Positions 39,874 to 47,706 of a stretch of 64,000 bases of DNA are shown here, one piece after another. The DNA is taken from positions 62,001-126,000 of IMG/VR virus record IMGVR_UViG_3300021962_000021; one strand, given 5' to 3'. Positions within the stretch are counted from its first letter, which is position 1. Each line of letters starts with the position of its first letter. The notes under the pieces are model-generated. The model saw nothing but the letters and a program-made list of their open reading frames with translations, made no database searches and was not told the origin of the DNA. The position numbers were made by a program, and so were the translations under genes. The DNA is from a virus.

Positions 39874-40350
39874 ATGAAAAAACTAATAACAATAATTTTA
39901 TTATTTGTGAGTGTTAATTTATACTCACAAACAAAAAAACCTTTAGGTGCAGTGGATAGTATTCCTGTTTTGACACCTGATACTACATTCAATAATTTCG
40001 TTTATCATTGGTTGGGTAAACCATATAAGTTAGGTGGCAAAACCGAACGAGGTATTGATTGTTCACAATTCAATAAGAGGTTGGCAATGGACGTGTACAA
40101 AATACAATTAGAAAATGTTTGTTATAGACAGTGGGACCAGACTGAAAGGATAAAGCAAGATAGTTTACAAATAGGGGATTTGGTATTTTTCAGGAGCAAA
40201 CAATCGCCTTCGGGTTGGCATTGTGGAACATACATTGGCGAAACAATGTTTATACATGCAGCAAACCGATATGAAGGTGTAAAGATTAGTTCACTATTAG
40301 AGCCAAATTACAAAAGAGCATATAAAGGAGCAGGACGAATTAAAAAATAA
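39874..40350 (+). CDS. NlpC/P60 cysteine peptidase with signal peptide
   Basis: 158 aa. The signal peptide M-K-K-L-I-T-I-I-L-L-F-V-S-V-N-L-Y-S-Q is of typical Bacteroidota type, cleaved near residue 19. The catalytic core has D-C-S-Q-F (Cys63), G-W-H-C-G-T-Y-I-G (first His) and F-I-H-A-A (last His). NlpC/P60 enzymes cut peptidoglycan stem peptides. Export suggests action in the host periplasm, as a lysis or cell-wall remodelling factor. Confidence 0.85.
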   Translation: MKKLITIILLFVSVNLYSQTKKPLGAVDSIPVLTPDTTFNNFVYHWLGKPYKLGGKTERGIDCSQFNKRLAMDVYKIQLENVCYRQWDQTERIKQDSLQIGDLVFFRSKQSPSGWHCGTYIGETMFIHAANRYEGVKISSLLEPNYKRAYKGAGRIKK

Positions 40351-40355
40351 AAATT

Positions 40356-40898
40356 ATGTTTGATAAACTAATTGAAATAATAACTAGATTTTGGAATGAT
40401 ATTTTACCTTTCATTATAGTTGAACAATGGAATGAAGCTATACATTTAAGATTGGGTAAATATCATAGAACATTGAAGGCAGGTATTTGGATTAAAATAC
40501 CATTCTTTGATTCGATTATTGAAACAGCGGTAATTACACAAACTGTAAATTTGCCGGCGCAAACACTAACTACATTAGACGAGCAGGGAATTGTATTGAA
40601 AGCTTTGATTAGATATAGGGTGGTGAATGTAAAAAATTATCTTTTGAATGTGATGCACGCAAATGATGTATTGGTAGATACTACTATGGGAATGATTAGA
40701 GACATTGTTGAATTAACAACTTGGGCCGATTTGATTGATGTAAATGAACAAATAACTGCCGAAGTGAAAGAATTTGTAGAAAAATGGGGAATTGAAATTG
40801 AAAAAATAACAATAACCGATTTGGCAATTGTAAAAACTTTTCGTATATTAGGTGATGACATAAAACCTTTACCATTAAACGAATTTAACAATGGATAA
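40356..40898 (+). CDS. second SPFH/Band 7 protein, 180 aa
   Basis: A membrane-proximal N-terminus followed by the SPFH core: W-N-E-A-I-H-L-R-L-G-K-Y, then L-K-A-G-I-W-I-K-I-P-F-F and A-L-I-R-Y-R-V-V-N-V. It lacks the long coiled coil of the protein at 17590. Follows the exported NlpC/P60 gene with a 5-nt gap, so both may work at the inner membrane. Confidence 0.75.
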   Translation: MFDKLIEIITRFWNDILPFIIVEQWNEAIHLRLGKYHRTLKAGIWIKIPFFDSIIETAVITQTVNLPAQTLTTLDEQGIVLKALIRYRVVNVKNYLLNVMHANDVLVDTTMGMIRDIVELTTWADLIDVNEQITAEVKEFVEKWGIEIEKITITDLAIVKTFRILGDDIKPLPLNEFNNG

Positions 40899-41082
40899 AC
40901 AATATTCAAAACAAATGATAGCATGGGCTGAGGAAGCAAAACAATATTTAAAAATATCAGCATCAGTAATTAACGAAACGCCAAACGATTTGGAATTGGG
41001 GAATAAAATAAGACAAATGTATTGGAAGCATGAAAAAGAAAATGATGAGTTAATTGAAAGGTGTAAAAAAGAAACAAAATGA
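40891..41082 (+). CDS. hypothetical helical protein, 63 aa
   Basis: Acidic/basic mixed helix, overlaps both neighbours by 4-8 nt. No family recognised. Confidence 0.55.
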   Translation: MDKQYSKQMIAWAEEAKQYLKISASVINETPNDLELGNKIRQMYWKHEKENDELIERCKKETK

Positions 41083-41273
41083 AAAAAACAAAATGGTTTA
41101 TAGCAAATAACCGAACACAAAAAAACAAAGACATTGTAAACATTTTACCATTTATTAAATTATGGTATAGTGAAAATTACTTTTTAGAAACAGGAGTATT
41201 AACACCCGCATTTGGAATAGCAATTAGTTGGTTAAAATGGAATTACTATTTTACTATGCAAAAAGGATATTAG
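41079..41273 (+). CDS. hypothetical basic protein, 64 aa
   Basis: Starts K-K-T-K-W-F-I-A-N-N and has an aromatic-rich second half (W-L-K-W-N-Y-Y-F). Overlaps the previous gene by 4 nt. No family recognised. Confidence 0.5.
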   Translation: MKKTKWFIANNRTQKNKDIVNILPFIKLWYSENYFLETGVLTPAFGIAISWLKWNYYFTMQKGY

Positions 41274-41274
41274 T

Positions 41275-41829
41275 ATGAAAATCAAAGGTTGGGAAAAAAT
41301 AAGTGGATATACATACAAAGGTTATTCAATAGTTAATCCAATACATAATGCGGACGAAACTAGATATGAAGCAACTATATTAAACTTAAACTTACCGCAA
41401 AAACCAAAATGGGAATTGACTGTATTGACACCCGCACATAAATTTAAACATGATACCAATTTTAGTATTATTGTGAGGGATGACGAAAATCGTTCTACAA
41501 TAAATTCAGTAGATAAAAAAAGGATGGCATCAATTTCAATTTTCAGAAACACATTTGAGGAAATGATTGATAAATTATTGAGTATGAGGTTGACATCTGC
41601 CGGTGTAACTGCAAGTAGTCATTCAATAAATATGAATGCATATGCCACCAAAACAATCAATCCTAAATTATATGGACCTGTTAAAGTTACAAATACCGGT
41701 GGATTATTTAGCACGATACAATCAAATGGAAACAATGTTGTATGGGACCCGAATACTAATTTACCAAGTTCAATGTTAATTGCAATAAAAGATTTACAAA
41801 AACAAATTGATGAGTTAAAAAACAAATAA
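41275..41829 (+). CDS. hypothetical protein, 184 aa, paralogous-family N-terminus
   Basis: Residues 1-105 resemble the small paralogous family (M-K-I-K-G-W-E-K-I-S-G-Y ... F-E-E-M-I-D-K-L-L). Residues 106-184 form an extra segment with K-L-Y-G-P-V-K-V-T-N-T-G-G and a C-terminal coiled coil, as in tail-fibre-like trimer ends. Function unknown. Confidence 0.5.
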   Translation: MKIKGWEKISGYTYKGYSIVNPIHNADETRYEATILNLNLPQKPKWELTVLTPAHKFKHDTNFSIIVRDDENRSTINSVDKKRMASISIFRNTFEEMIDKLLSMRLTSAGVTASSHSINMNAYATKTINPKLYGPVKVTNTGGLFSTIQSNGNNVVWDPNTNLPSSMLIAIKDLQKQIDELKNK

Positions 41830-42026
41830 TGAAAAATAAAAATAAAGTGGCATTATTTAAAGAACTAAAAGAAATCAGAGAACAAATACTTTACTGGGAA
41901 AAATATCAGGGAGTAAACTGGTTGGGTAAGTGGGCTCGTAGTGTTAGATTAGAAAGGTTGCACAAAAGGTATTCAATTATAGAAAGGAAAATTCAAAAAC
42001 TAAAAAATAAAAATAATGGTGAATGA
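41829..42026 (+). CDS. hypothetical basic helical protein, 65 aa
   Basis: Helical, rich in Lys, Arg and Trp (I-L-Y-W-E-K, W-L-G-K-W-A-R). Overlaps a tiny membrane protein gene at its 3' end. Confidence 0.5.
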   Translation: MKNKNKVALFKELKEIREQILYWEKYQGVNWLGKWARSVRLERLHKRYSIIERKIQKLKNKNNGE

Positions 42027-42126
42027 TATTTTAATTATTGGCTTGATTACTATTCTAAGTTTTGTAGCAATATTTGGAACGATTGATATGTTAAGGCAAA
42101 TAAACAAATTGGAAGATAAAAATTAA
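42016..42126 (+). CDS. tiny membrane protein, 36 aa
   Basis: ATG 42016, stop 42124-42126. One strongly hydrophobic helix (I-L-I-I-G-L-I-T-I-L) followed by a charged tail. No family can be named at this size. Confidence 0.5.
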   Translation: MVNDILIIGLITILSFVAIFGTIDMLRQINKLEDKN

Positions 42127-42129
42127 TTT

Positions 42130-42336
42130 ATGACTTACGATTGTCACGGTAAATCACATTCTTTTGTAAAAGAGGATTTTGAAAATTGGTTATTGGTTAA
42201 TCAATCCAAATTACCACTTGAAGTAGTTACAGGAAATTCAGAACATATGCAAAGAATAATTAAAGGTGTTTTGGAATTTTACGATTTTGATTATTACATA
42301 CCGCCAACAAATAATGGAGTTATTAAAATTATATAA
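42130..42336 (+). CDS. Smr-domain protein, 68 aa
   Basis: D-C-H-G-K-S-H (4-10), E-V-V-T-G-N-S-E-H-M-Q-R-I-I-K (about 31-45) and N-N-G-V-I-K-I (about 61-67) follow the Smr (small MutS-related) domain order D-x-H-G / T-G-x-G / G-x-x. Smr domains are nucleases, several acting on mRNA or branched DNA. A stand-alone minimal Smr in a phage could process RNA or recombination intermediates; activity is inferred. Confidence 0.6.
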   Translation: MTYDCHGKSHSFVKEDFENWLLVNQSKLPLEVVTGNSEHMQRIIKGVLEFYDFDYYIPPTNNGVIKII

Positions 42337-42358
42337 ATAAAATAAAACAAAATAAGTT

Positions 42359-43072
42359 ATGGAATTAGTATTAGCAATTGTAGCAGTAGTAGTAGTATTC
42401 TTTATTGGATACATTGTGGGTGCAAAACAAATGAGTAAAGAACAATATGAAGGGTCGCTTGGTTCATACACACCTGGTGAAGTTAATTGGTCACCACCAA
42501 CAAGTTCATTTAATAGTGAAGTACCAGTAGAATGGTTGGCAAGTGGTGATAAAGAAAGAGCACTACATATAGCCGGAATTAAAGAAGCAAGTTGGGAAAA
42601 ACAAAAAGAGTGGGAAGCTGAAAGAAAAGTAAAGGTTGAAGAAAAATCTGCACTTAGTGATAAACAATTAATGGAATACATTGAAGCAAAGAATGAGGAA
42701 ATATTAGTTAAAGCAGGTATCAAACAATATGATAGAAATAAAGGAGTGGATGATTTAACTAAAAAAATACAATCAATTGTAACGACAGATGATATTGATG
42801 AGGTTCAAAGAGTTAAATTGAAAGCAGCAGCTGCAAGAAAAGAATATGAAAGGGAAAGGCAAGAACGAATTAAAATTGACTTTGATGCATTGAACTTTAG
42901 TAGAATATCCAATGAAGCTAGAAAACAAATAACCGAAATAGTAAAGCAGGATTTGGAAAACAAAATAAAAGAAATCGAAAAAAATACTCCTGAAATTGAA
43001 GAAGTCATTGAAACGCCAAAACAAAAAAATAAACGAAGTGAAAATAAAAATAGAAAATCCACATCACATTAA
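42359..43072 (+). CDS. membrane-anchored coiled-coil protein, 237 aa
   Basis: An N-terminal membrane helix (A-I-V-A-V-V-V-V-F-F-I-G-Y) is followed by a Gly/Pro/Ser stretch and then a long Lys/Glu-rich helix (about 75-215) with a basic tail. Topology inside-out with a cytoplasmic coiled coil. The next gene starts within its 3' end. Confidence 0.6.
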   Translation: MELVLAIVAVVVVFFIGYIVGAKQMSKEQYEGSLGSYTPGEVNWSPPTSSFNSEVPVEWLASGDKERALHIAGIKEASWEKQKEWEAERKVKVEEKSALSDKQLMEYIEAKNEEILVKAGIKQYDRNKGVDDLTKKIQSIVTTDDIDEVQRVKLKAAAARKEYERERQERIKIDFDALNFSRISNEARKQITEIVKQDLENKIKEIEKNTPEIEEVIETPKQKNKRSENKNRKSTSH

Positions 43073-43367
43073 TACAAAGAATATGTGTCTTGATGGGTCC
43101 ATTGTTGAAATATCTTATATTGGATTAGAAGAACGAATAAATGCATCGGATAAAATACCATATACTATTTACAAATTTGAAGGATATCAAAATAGAACTT
43201 TCAGTAAAATGGTAAAATTTGAATTACATACTGATATAATCGATAACAAAGTTCAAATGAATATACATCAAAACGGCGGAATGACATTTGGTAGTGTATA
43301 TGTCGACACGGTAAAAGATAGGGATGCATTGATAAACTATTTTATTGAGGAAATAAAAAGATACTAA
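43038..43367 (+). CDS. member of the small paralogous family, 109 aa, GTG start
   Basis: Start set at GTG 43038 so that the protein begins M-K-I-K-I-E-N-P-H-H-I, lining up with the paralogue at 45065 (M-R-L-K-I-K-N-P-H-K-I). An upstream ATG at 42996 would add residues without counterpart. Ends R-D-A-L-I-N-Y-F-I-E-E-I. Confidence 0.55.
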   Translation: MKIKIENPHHINTKNMCLDGSIVEISYIGLEERINASDKIPYTIYKFEGYQNRTFSKMVKFELHTDIIDNKVQMNIHQNGGMTFGSVYVDTVKDRDALINYFIEEIKRY

Positions 43368-43368
43368 T

Positions 43369-43575
43369 ATGAAAAATGAAATCTTAGGAAGTTACAAAGA
43401 ATATATAATCATTGAACGGACGGATTTGCATGAATTAAAAGATATGGCAAGAGAATTATTTGAAAAAGCAGATAATGATATTTCAAATTATCACAAAGCA
43501 GCCGCAATAATGGATGTAGTAAAGTTTTTAAAGGAACGAAATATTTACAATAGGGAATTTAAAATTAAACCATAA
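43369..43575 (+). CDS. hypothetical protein, 68 aa
   Basis: Helical, acidic-basic mixed; starts 1 nt after the preceding stop. No family recognised. Confidence 0.55.
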   Translation: MKNEILGSYKEYIIIERTDLHELKDMARELFEKADNDISNYHKAAAIMDVVKFLKERNIYNREFKIKP

Positions 43576-43588
43576 TAAATAAAACAAT

Positions 43589-43726
43589 ATGAAACAAAAA
43601 TTAGAAAAAGCATTAGAATATATCGGTTATGTATTTATCACCGCAGTATCTTTATTGGTATTGACTTGGGGATTTCGTTTTTTGTGGGAGTCCGCAAAAT
43701 CTATTTGGAAAGTATTAAGTAAATAA
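43589..43726 (+). CDS. small single-span membrane protein, 45 aa
   Basis: ATG 43589, stop 43724-43726. Amphipathic N-terminus then a hydrophobic helix (V-F-I-T-A-V-S-L-L-V-L) and a basic end. Followed at once by two G-runs. Confidence 0.55.
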   Translation: MKQKLEKALEYIGYVFITAVSLLVLTWGFRFLWESAKSIWKVLSK

Positions 43727-43729
43727 CGA

Positions 43730-43743
43730 GGGGGGCCGGGGGG
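43730..43743 (+). other. G-run element, possible G-quadruplex former
   Basis: Two runs of six G separated by CC in an otherwise AT-rich window, followed by CCC-containing spacer and a T7 stretch. It could form an intermolecular or two-layer quadruplex, or pair with the downstream CCC to act as a weak terminator. Confidence 0.35.
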
Positions 43744-43782
43744 AACAAACCCGTCGTTTCGCCCAATTTTTTTGATAGTATT

Positions 43783-43944
43783 ATGAATGATATTATTTTA
43801 TTTTTTATCTTATACATAGTAGTTTTGGTATTACAGCTCGGAATATATAAATTCGACAAATCAAATAACAAAGGTAAAATAAAAAACATAAACCATAAAC
43901 GAAATAAAAAGATACATAATGTTAGTAATAGAAAATTTTTATAA
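43783..43944 (+). CDS. small membrane protein, 53 aa
   Basis: ATG 43783, stop 43942-43944. A strongly hydrophobic first 22 residues, then a basic, Asn/Lys-rich tail. The 3' end overlaps the next gene by 26 nt. Confidence 0.5.
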   Translation: MNDIILFFILYIVVLVLQLGIYKFDKSNNKGKIKNINHKRNKKIHNVSNRKFL

Positions 43945-44248
43945 GTTAAGGAATAGACCTTTGAACAAACGAAACTTTTATGTAGAAAGTATAAATGAAA
44001 GGTTTGATTTGGATGGCAAATTATTAACACAATCAAATCATAGATACGTGATTGGTATAACGAATAGAGTATACGCAATACAAATTACATTACATAGAGA
44101 AGCAATTGGACGAGAAGGCAATTGGGATTATACATTACAAAGTAGCACAGGACATAAAATTTATATAAACAAAGAGGACATAAGTAATATTGATAAGTTT
44201 ATAAATAAATTAAGATTAGTAGCATTAAATAAATTCGTAAACTATTAA
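43919..44248 (+). CDS. member of the small paralogous family, 109 aa
   Basis: Starts M-L-V-I-E-N-F-Y-K-L, beta-rich centre, ends I-S-N-I-D-K-F-I-N-K-L-R. Similar in design to 44339 and 45065 nearby, so this block is probably a tandem expansion. Function unknown. Confidence 0.55.
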   Translation: MLVIENFYKLRNRPLNKRNFYVESINERFDLDGKLLTQSNHRYVIGITNRVYAIQITLHREAIGREGNWDYTLQSSTGHKIYINKEDISNIDKFINKLRLVALNKFVNY

Positions 44249-44253
44249 TAACA

Positions 44254-44346
44254 ATGGGGACATTTAAAGAAAGGAAAAAAGAAATAATAACAGGAGCAAT
44301 CATTGGTATTTGGGTATGGTTAATTTTAAAATGGTTAAATGGATAG
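44254..44346 (+). CDS. tiny membrane protein, 30 aa
   Basis: ATG 44254, stop 44344-44346. Basic start, one hydrophobic helix (I-I-T-G-A-I-I-G-I-W-V-W-L). Overlaps the next gene by 8 nt. Confidence 0.45.
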   Translation: MGTFKERKKEIITGAIIGIWVWLILKWLNG

Positions 44347-44788
44347 CAAACAATTAAGAGCAATGAGTGTAAAGAATGCGCACGCTGCAATCAAACAAGC
44401 ACAAACCCTTTGGAACCCGAATGCGATGTATCAAAAAGTTATCCAAGCTTTAAATGAATTAGAAACTACCGAAACTAAACCTGTTATGCTCACAATACAA
44501 AATATAGAAAAATTATTTCGTAAAGATATATGCGGTTGGCGAATTAGTGGAGTTGAAACCTTACCTAGTACATACATTATTCATTTACGCAAACCAAACG
44601 GGGAAAGGCATCAAGTAAATTTAGAAAGGATGCCGATAGGTGTTAAATATGAATTGTGGTGTTGGAAGGGAGTGGATTTTAAAACGGGTAATATGAATAA
44701 TGCAAAACCCGAAAGGTTAATGATAGAACGAAAACATTTAGAAACAATGGATGAAGCATTGAGAGTTATAAATTTAGTATTGATGTAA
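44339..44788 (+). CDS. member of the small paralogous family, 149 aa
   Basis: The paralogous core begins at about residue 45 (M-L-T-I-Q-N-I-E-K-L) and ends T-M-D-E-A-L-R-V-I. It is preceded by a 44-residue helical extension (R-A-M-S-V-K-N-A-H-A-A-I-K-Q-A) not present in the others. Function unknown. Confidence 0.55.
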   Translation: MDSKQLRAMSVKNAHAAIKQAQTLWNPNAMYQKVIQALNELETTETKPVMLTIQNIEKLFRKDICGWRISGVETLPSTYIIHLRKPNGERHQVNLERMPIGVKYELWCWKGVDFKTGNMNNAKPERLMIERKHLETMDEALRVINLVLM

Positions 44789-44804
44789 AATAAAAAGATA
44801 ATAC

Positions 44805-44841
44805 GCCGGAAAACCTTAATAAAATAAATTCAGCAAGGATA
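44805..44841 (+). repeat. 37-nt leader repeat, copy 1
   Basis: Starts GCCGGA and ends with ATAAAATAAATTCAGCAAGG ATA (written with a break). The second copy is at 50097-50133. Both lie just upstream of a small gene start. Confidence 0.6.
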
Positions 44842-44842
44842 T

Positions 44843-45058
44843 ATGAATAAGAGTATAACAAAAGAAAATGTAACTATACAAGATATACAGAGTATAAGTA
44901 AGGATATGAATATAATACTGAATAAAGAACAGGAACAAAATATACTAAGTGAATACAATAAGGAAGTAATGGATAAAGGGGAAAGCTGGAATGAATTAGT
45001 CCGAATACTAATAACTAAACACGAAACAATAAGAGTATTAAAAGAATTAAATAAATAA
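44843..45058 (+). CDS. hypothetical helical protein, 71 aa
   Basis: Lys/Glu/Ile-rich helical protein; preceded by the 37-nt leader repeat. No family recognised. Confidence 0.55.
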   Translation: MNKSITKENVTIQDIQSISKDMNIILNKEQEQNILSEYNKEVMDKGESWNELVRILITKHETIRVLKELNK

Positions 45059-45064
45059 TACTAT

Positions 45065-45337
45065 ATGCGATTAAAAATAAAAAATCCCCATAAGATAATA
45101 GGCAAGGAATACGATAGTAGATTAGATGTAGTAGGGGTAAAAGAATATGAAAATGTTTATGAGTTTACATTGGGAGCAAAGAATACAATGAGTAGACAAA
45201 ACGAAACTATATTGCTACATAGAAAACAAACCCAAAACGGAATGTGGATAATGGAATATAAGAATAAAACACTTTGGTTAAATAAAAACGAATTTGATAC
45301 AATGGATAAAATTATAATTTGTATGCGAACAATATAA
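45065..45337 (+). CDS. member of the small paralogous family, 90 aa
   Basis: The shortest and clearest member: M-R-L-K-I-K-N-P-H-K-I at the start, F-D-T-M-D-K-I-I-I-C-M-R at the end. It defines the start choice for 43038. Confidence 0.6.
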   Translation: MRLKIKNPHKIIGKEYDSRLDVVGVKEYENVYEFTLGAKNTMSRQNETILLHRKQTQNGMWIMEYKNKTLWLNKNEFDTMDKIIICMRTI

Positions 45338-45348
45338 AAAGAAATAGT

Positions 45349-45513
45349 ATGTTAAAGTATTTAAATGGATGGGCAACCAATATAGCATCGGCAGTAGGTG
45401 GAATGGCAATAGTGTTTGGTGAAATAGATGATGCGCCTGGTTTGGGTGGTATTGGTATTATCCTAATTGGATTTAGTATGTATTTGAATTATAAAGTAAT
45501 AAAAAATAAATAA
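45349..45513 (+). CDS. two-span membrane protein, 54 aa
   Basis: Start at ATG 45349 (MLKYLN); an earlier in-frame ATG overlaps the preceding gene. Two hydrophobic segments separated by G-E-I-D-D-A-P-G. No family recognised. Confidence 0.55.
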   Translation: MLKYLNGWATNIASAVGGMAIVFGEIDDAPGLGGIGIILIGFSMYLNYKVIKNK

Positions 45514-45516
45514 GGT

Positions 45517-45753
45517 ATGAATATAAGAAAATATAACGAATGGAATGATAAAGAAGGTATAATGAAAACTATGCCAATGTGGATAACAAAAGGTTGGAGA
45601 AGGATAACAGGATATAAAACAAGAGGATATAAAAATAGAGTTAGTTTAGTTGGTTGGAGTAGAACATATATTGCTGAACCTGAATTAACAAAACATATAA
45701 AACGAAATAGAGTCCATAAGTTGTGTATATTAAACAATACAGTGTCAAAATAA
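45517..45753 (+). CDS. hypothetical basic protein, 78 aa
   Basis: W-I-T-K-G-W-R-R-I-T-G-Y-K-T-R-G-Y resembles the start of the protein at 41275 (G-W-E-K-I-S-G-Y-T-Y-K-G-Y). Strongly basic. Last gene before the long non-coding region. Confidence 0.5.
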   Translation: MNIRKYNEWNDKEGIMKTMPMWITKGWRRITGYKTRGYKNRVSLVGWSRTYIAEPELTKHIKRNRVHKLCILNNTVSK

Positions 45754-46033
45754 ATAATGTAGTGTTAATTTGTGGGTAAAAGTGGTAAATTGTGTTAAAG
45801 AGTGGTAAAAATTTAATGTGTCAAAATAATTTACTTACATACTTACACACTACAAAGAAAACAAATTACTATAAAAGTGTATCACTATAAACTGAAATAT
45901 CCCACCTGCGTTCACACTGCGCAATGTTTTTCCCGGCAATACAAAAATGGTGAAAGGGGATGCGCAGAGTTAGTCCCGATTAGTTAGGTGAGTTGCGCAA
46001 AGTGAAATTAATTTAGCTATTGTGGTCCGTGCG

Positions 46034-46116
46034 ATGAAACGCAGACCTGTAACGGGTTTCCTGAAGATACGAAAAATATTCCACATTGCCAAATATAAGC
46101 CTGGTCTGCGTTTCAT
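46034..46116. repeat. long 14-bp inverted repeat with 55-nt loop
   Basis: ATGAAACGCAGACC at 46034-46047 and its exact complement at 46103-46116. GTGCG before (46029-46033) and CGCAC after (about 46134) can extend the pairing. Either an RNA structure or a DNA cruciform. Confidence 0.6.
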
Positions 46117-46182
46117 TAGATAATTTTTATTTCGCACCGTGTCTCTTTTAAATAATATCTAACAAAACCTTTATATAATTGA

Positions 46183-46447
46183 TTGATTTTCAATGAGTTG
46201 CATAACTTGTTGATTATCAGTTAGTTGCCAGTGTCCTATATAATATATTATGTTAAATAGGGAAGTAATTGATTGTCAGTGCTTTACGCAAGAAAAACCC
46301 GAAAAAAACTAATAATTGATATTATGTTAAATAGAAATTTCGTAACTAATTGATTGTCAACGAGTTATGTTTTCAAAAATTCTTTATTGACAATCAATCA
46401 GTTATGCCGGCGGAAATATATCGGTTTTATAACTCGTTGATTGTCAA
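46183..46447. repeat. six dyads of the TTGATnnTCAA family
   Basis: Cores at 46183-46193, 46210-46220, 46269-46279, 46350-46360, 46387-46397 and 46437-46447. The 46350 and 46387 copies are inverted and form a hairpin of about 18 bp, the same arrangement as 20916/20942. Confidence 0.65.
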
Positions 46448-46467
46448 TAAACTTTTTTTTCAAATTA

Positions 46468-46499
46468 TTTGGTGGTCCCTAAAATTTGCCGTATCTTTA
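46468..46499 (+). promoter_or_regulatory. Bacteroidota-type promoter, duplicate of the one at 21024
   Basis: TTTG at 46468-46471, 20-nt spacer, TATCTTTA at 46492-46499. Flanks are shared with 21024: CAAATTATTTGG before and CAGGGTAAAGTT after. TCCAATATCGGA follows in the leader. Confidence 0.75.
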
Positions 46500-46548
46500 C
46501 AGGGTAAAGTTCCAATATCGGACAAGGTATATAAAAAATTTGTAATAT

Positions 46549-46923
46549 ATGAGTAAGTTTAACATTGAATTTAAAGAAAGTATCAAAACCGGCGGTAATC
46601 GTTTGGGTCAATTGATTGAAAACCCTTTTAAGAATTTTGCCGCGAGTAAAATGAGTTTAGGTAAAAAAACTATGTGTATCGTTGAATATACCGATTTGTT
46701 GGGTAATGTTCACCGCATTAAATGTAATAACCGAAAACAAATGACTGAAGCTCAGTTATTCCTTTCTATGTTTAAAAAGGAAGCCGCTACTATTAAAAAT
46801 ATTATTGCGGAATATCCAATTTCTTATGGTCGTATCCCTAAAAAGTTTATGAGTGAATTGCGTAGTGAATTGGTTGAATTTGGTTTAACTTACAAATTCA
46901 TTAACAAATTGGCTGGTTATTAA
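46549..46923 (+). CDS. hypothetical basic protein, 124 aa
   Basis: Starts M-S-K-F-N-I-E-F-K-E, basic with L-I-E-N-P-F-K-N-F-A. Controlled by the large regulatory region, so probably expressed strongly or early. No family recognised. Confidence 0.6.
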   Translation: MSKFNIEFKESIKTGGNRLGQLIENPFKNFAASKMSLGKKTMCIVEYTDLLGNVHRIKCNNRKQMTEAQLFLSMFKKEAATIKNIIAEYPISYGRIPKKFMSELRSELVEFGLTYKFINKLAGY

Positions 46924-46971
46924 TATCAGCCTTTTGTATTTCAAAATTGTTTCACCTTTAAATTATAGTAT

Positions 46972-47217
46972 ATGAGTAAGAGTAAAGTAAATATTAAAAA
47001 GAATTACGAAATTAAGAAAGTTCGTAAAGTTATGAGAATGAAAGATAATAACTTTGAGTCCGCTACCTATGAAGTGTTTAAGGTAACTGGTCCTAATAAG
47101 TTTAAAAAGTATTTTTGTAGTAGAAAGGATGCGAAAGCGTATATTGATAAAATGACGGATACAAAAATGACTATGAGTATAGTAAAAAACATTATGAACG
47201 AAATTAAATATAAATAA
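46972..47217 (+). CDS. hypothetical protein, 81 aa, paralogue of 48026
   Basis: Starts M-S-K-S-K and has Y-E-V-F-K-V-T-G-P-N-K, matching Y-E-V-F-E-L-T-G-P-K in the protein at 48026. Basic; function unknown. Confidence 0.6.
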   Translation: MSKSKVNIKKNYEIKKVRKVMRMKDNNFESATYEVFKVTGPNKFKKYFCSRKDAKAYIDKMTDTKMTMSIVKNIMNEIKYK

Positions 47218-47218
47218 T

Positions 47219-47329
47219 ATGGGTACACACATTACCATTTTTGAATTGATTGTTATTTCAGTTGTTAGTATTATTGGATATGCCGCAGGTAAGGCGTTTT
47301 ATGAAACCTACATTAAAAAAAGTAAATAG
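47219..47329 (+). CDS. tiny membrane protein, 36 aa
   Basis: ATG 47219 after TAAT, stop 47327-47329. One hydrophobic helix (I-F-E-L-I-V-I-S-V-V-S-I-I-G-Y) and a basic end. Confidence 0.5.
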   Translation: MGTHITIFELIVISVVSIIGYAAGKAFYETYIKKSK

Positions 47330-47335
47330 TATATT

Positions 47336-47695
47336 ATGAGTAAGATTAGACAAGATTTAGTTTGGGAAAAAATTGGTTATGATTGGGCTAACAAAAAAAT
47401 GTTAGTAAAGGTATACGACTCCCTAAAGTATATCGTTGAATATTCGGTTGGCAAACCAACATGGACTAGTGTTATTAAGCATATGTTTATTATGCATAAT
47501 GATAACATCAATCGTATCAATGTAAACGGATACTATTCAACTATCCGCCGTATCTTAAAGGATATCAAAGTAATTGAATACTACAAAGGTGCTATTATCA
47601 AAGGTTCTAATTGGGACCGTTTTTATAGTGATGAAGATTGGTCGTGGTTTAAAACAAATACCAACTGCGGCGGTTATGGTGAAATTATTAAGTAA
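47336..47695 (+). CDS. hypothetical protein, 119 aa
   Basis: Winged-helix-like length and pattern (helix W-T-S-V-I-K-H-M, strand G-Y-Y-S-T-I-R-R-I-L), Trp-rich C-terminus. Possible DNA-binding protein, not established. Confidence 0.5.
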   Translation: MSKIRQDLVWEKIGYDWANKKMLVKVYDSLKYIVEYSVGKPTWTSVIKHMFIMHNDNINRINVNGYYSTIRRILKDIKVIEYYKGAIIKGSNWDRFYSDEDWSWFKTNTNCGGYGEIIK

Positions 47696-47706
47696 AAATA
47701 TTTTAT

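Larger units (their letters stand above)
45754..46548. other. 795-nt repeat-rich non-coding region
   Basis: No credible gene; a frame at 46350-46556 only crosses the promoter. Contents: direct repeat GTGTCAAAATAA (45742 and 45818), short GTGGTAAA repeats (45782-45812), inverted repeat TGTAGTGT/ACACTACA (45758 and 45847), and three TGCGCA sites (45918, 45961, 45994). There is also a 14-bp inverted repeat ATGAAACGCAGACC (46034-46047 with 46103-46116), six TTGATnnTCAA-type dyads (46183-46447), and a promoter. It is a candidate replication origin or master control region. Confidence 0.6.

Noticed and set aside
46350-46556. 68-aa frame over dyads and promoter
   Set aside because: It crosses the promoter and repeat elements and ends beyond the real start at 46549.
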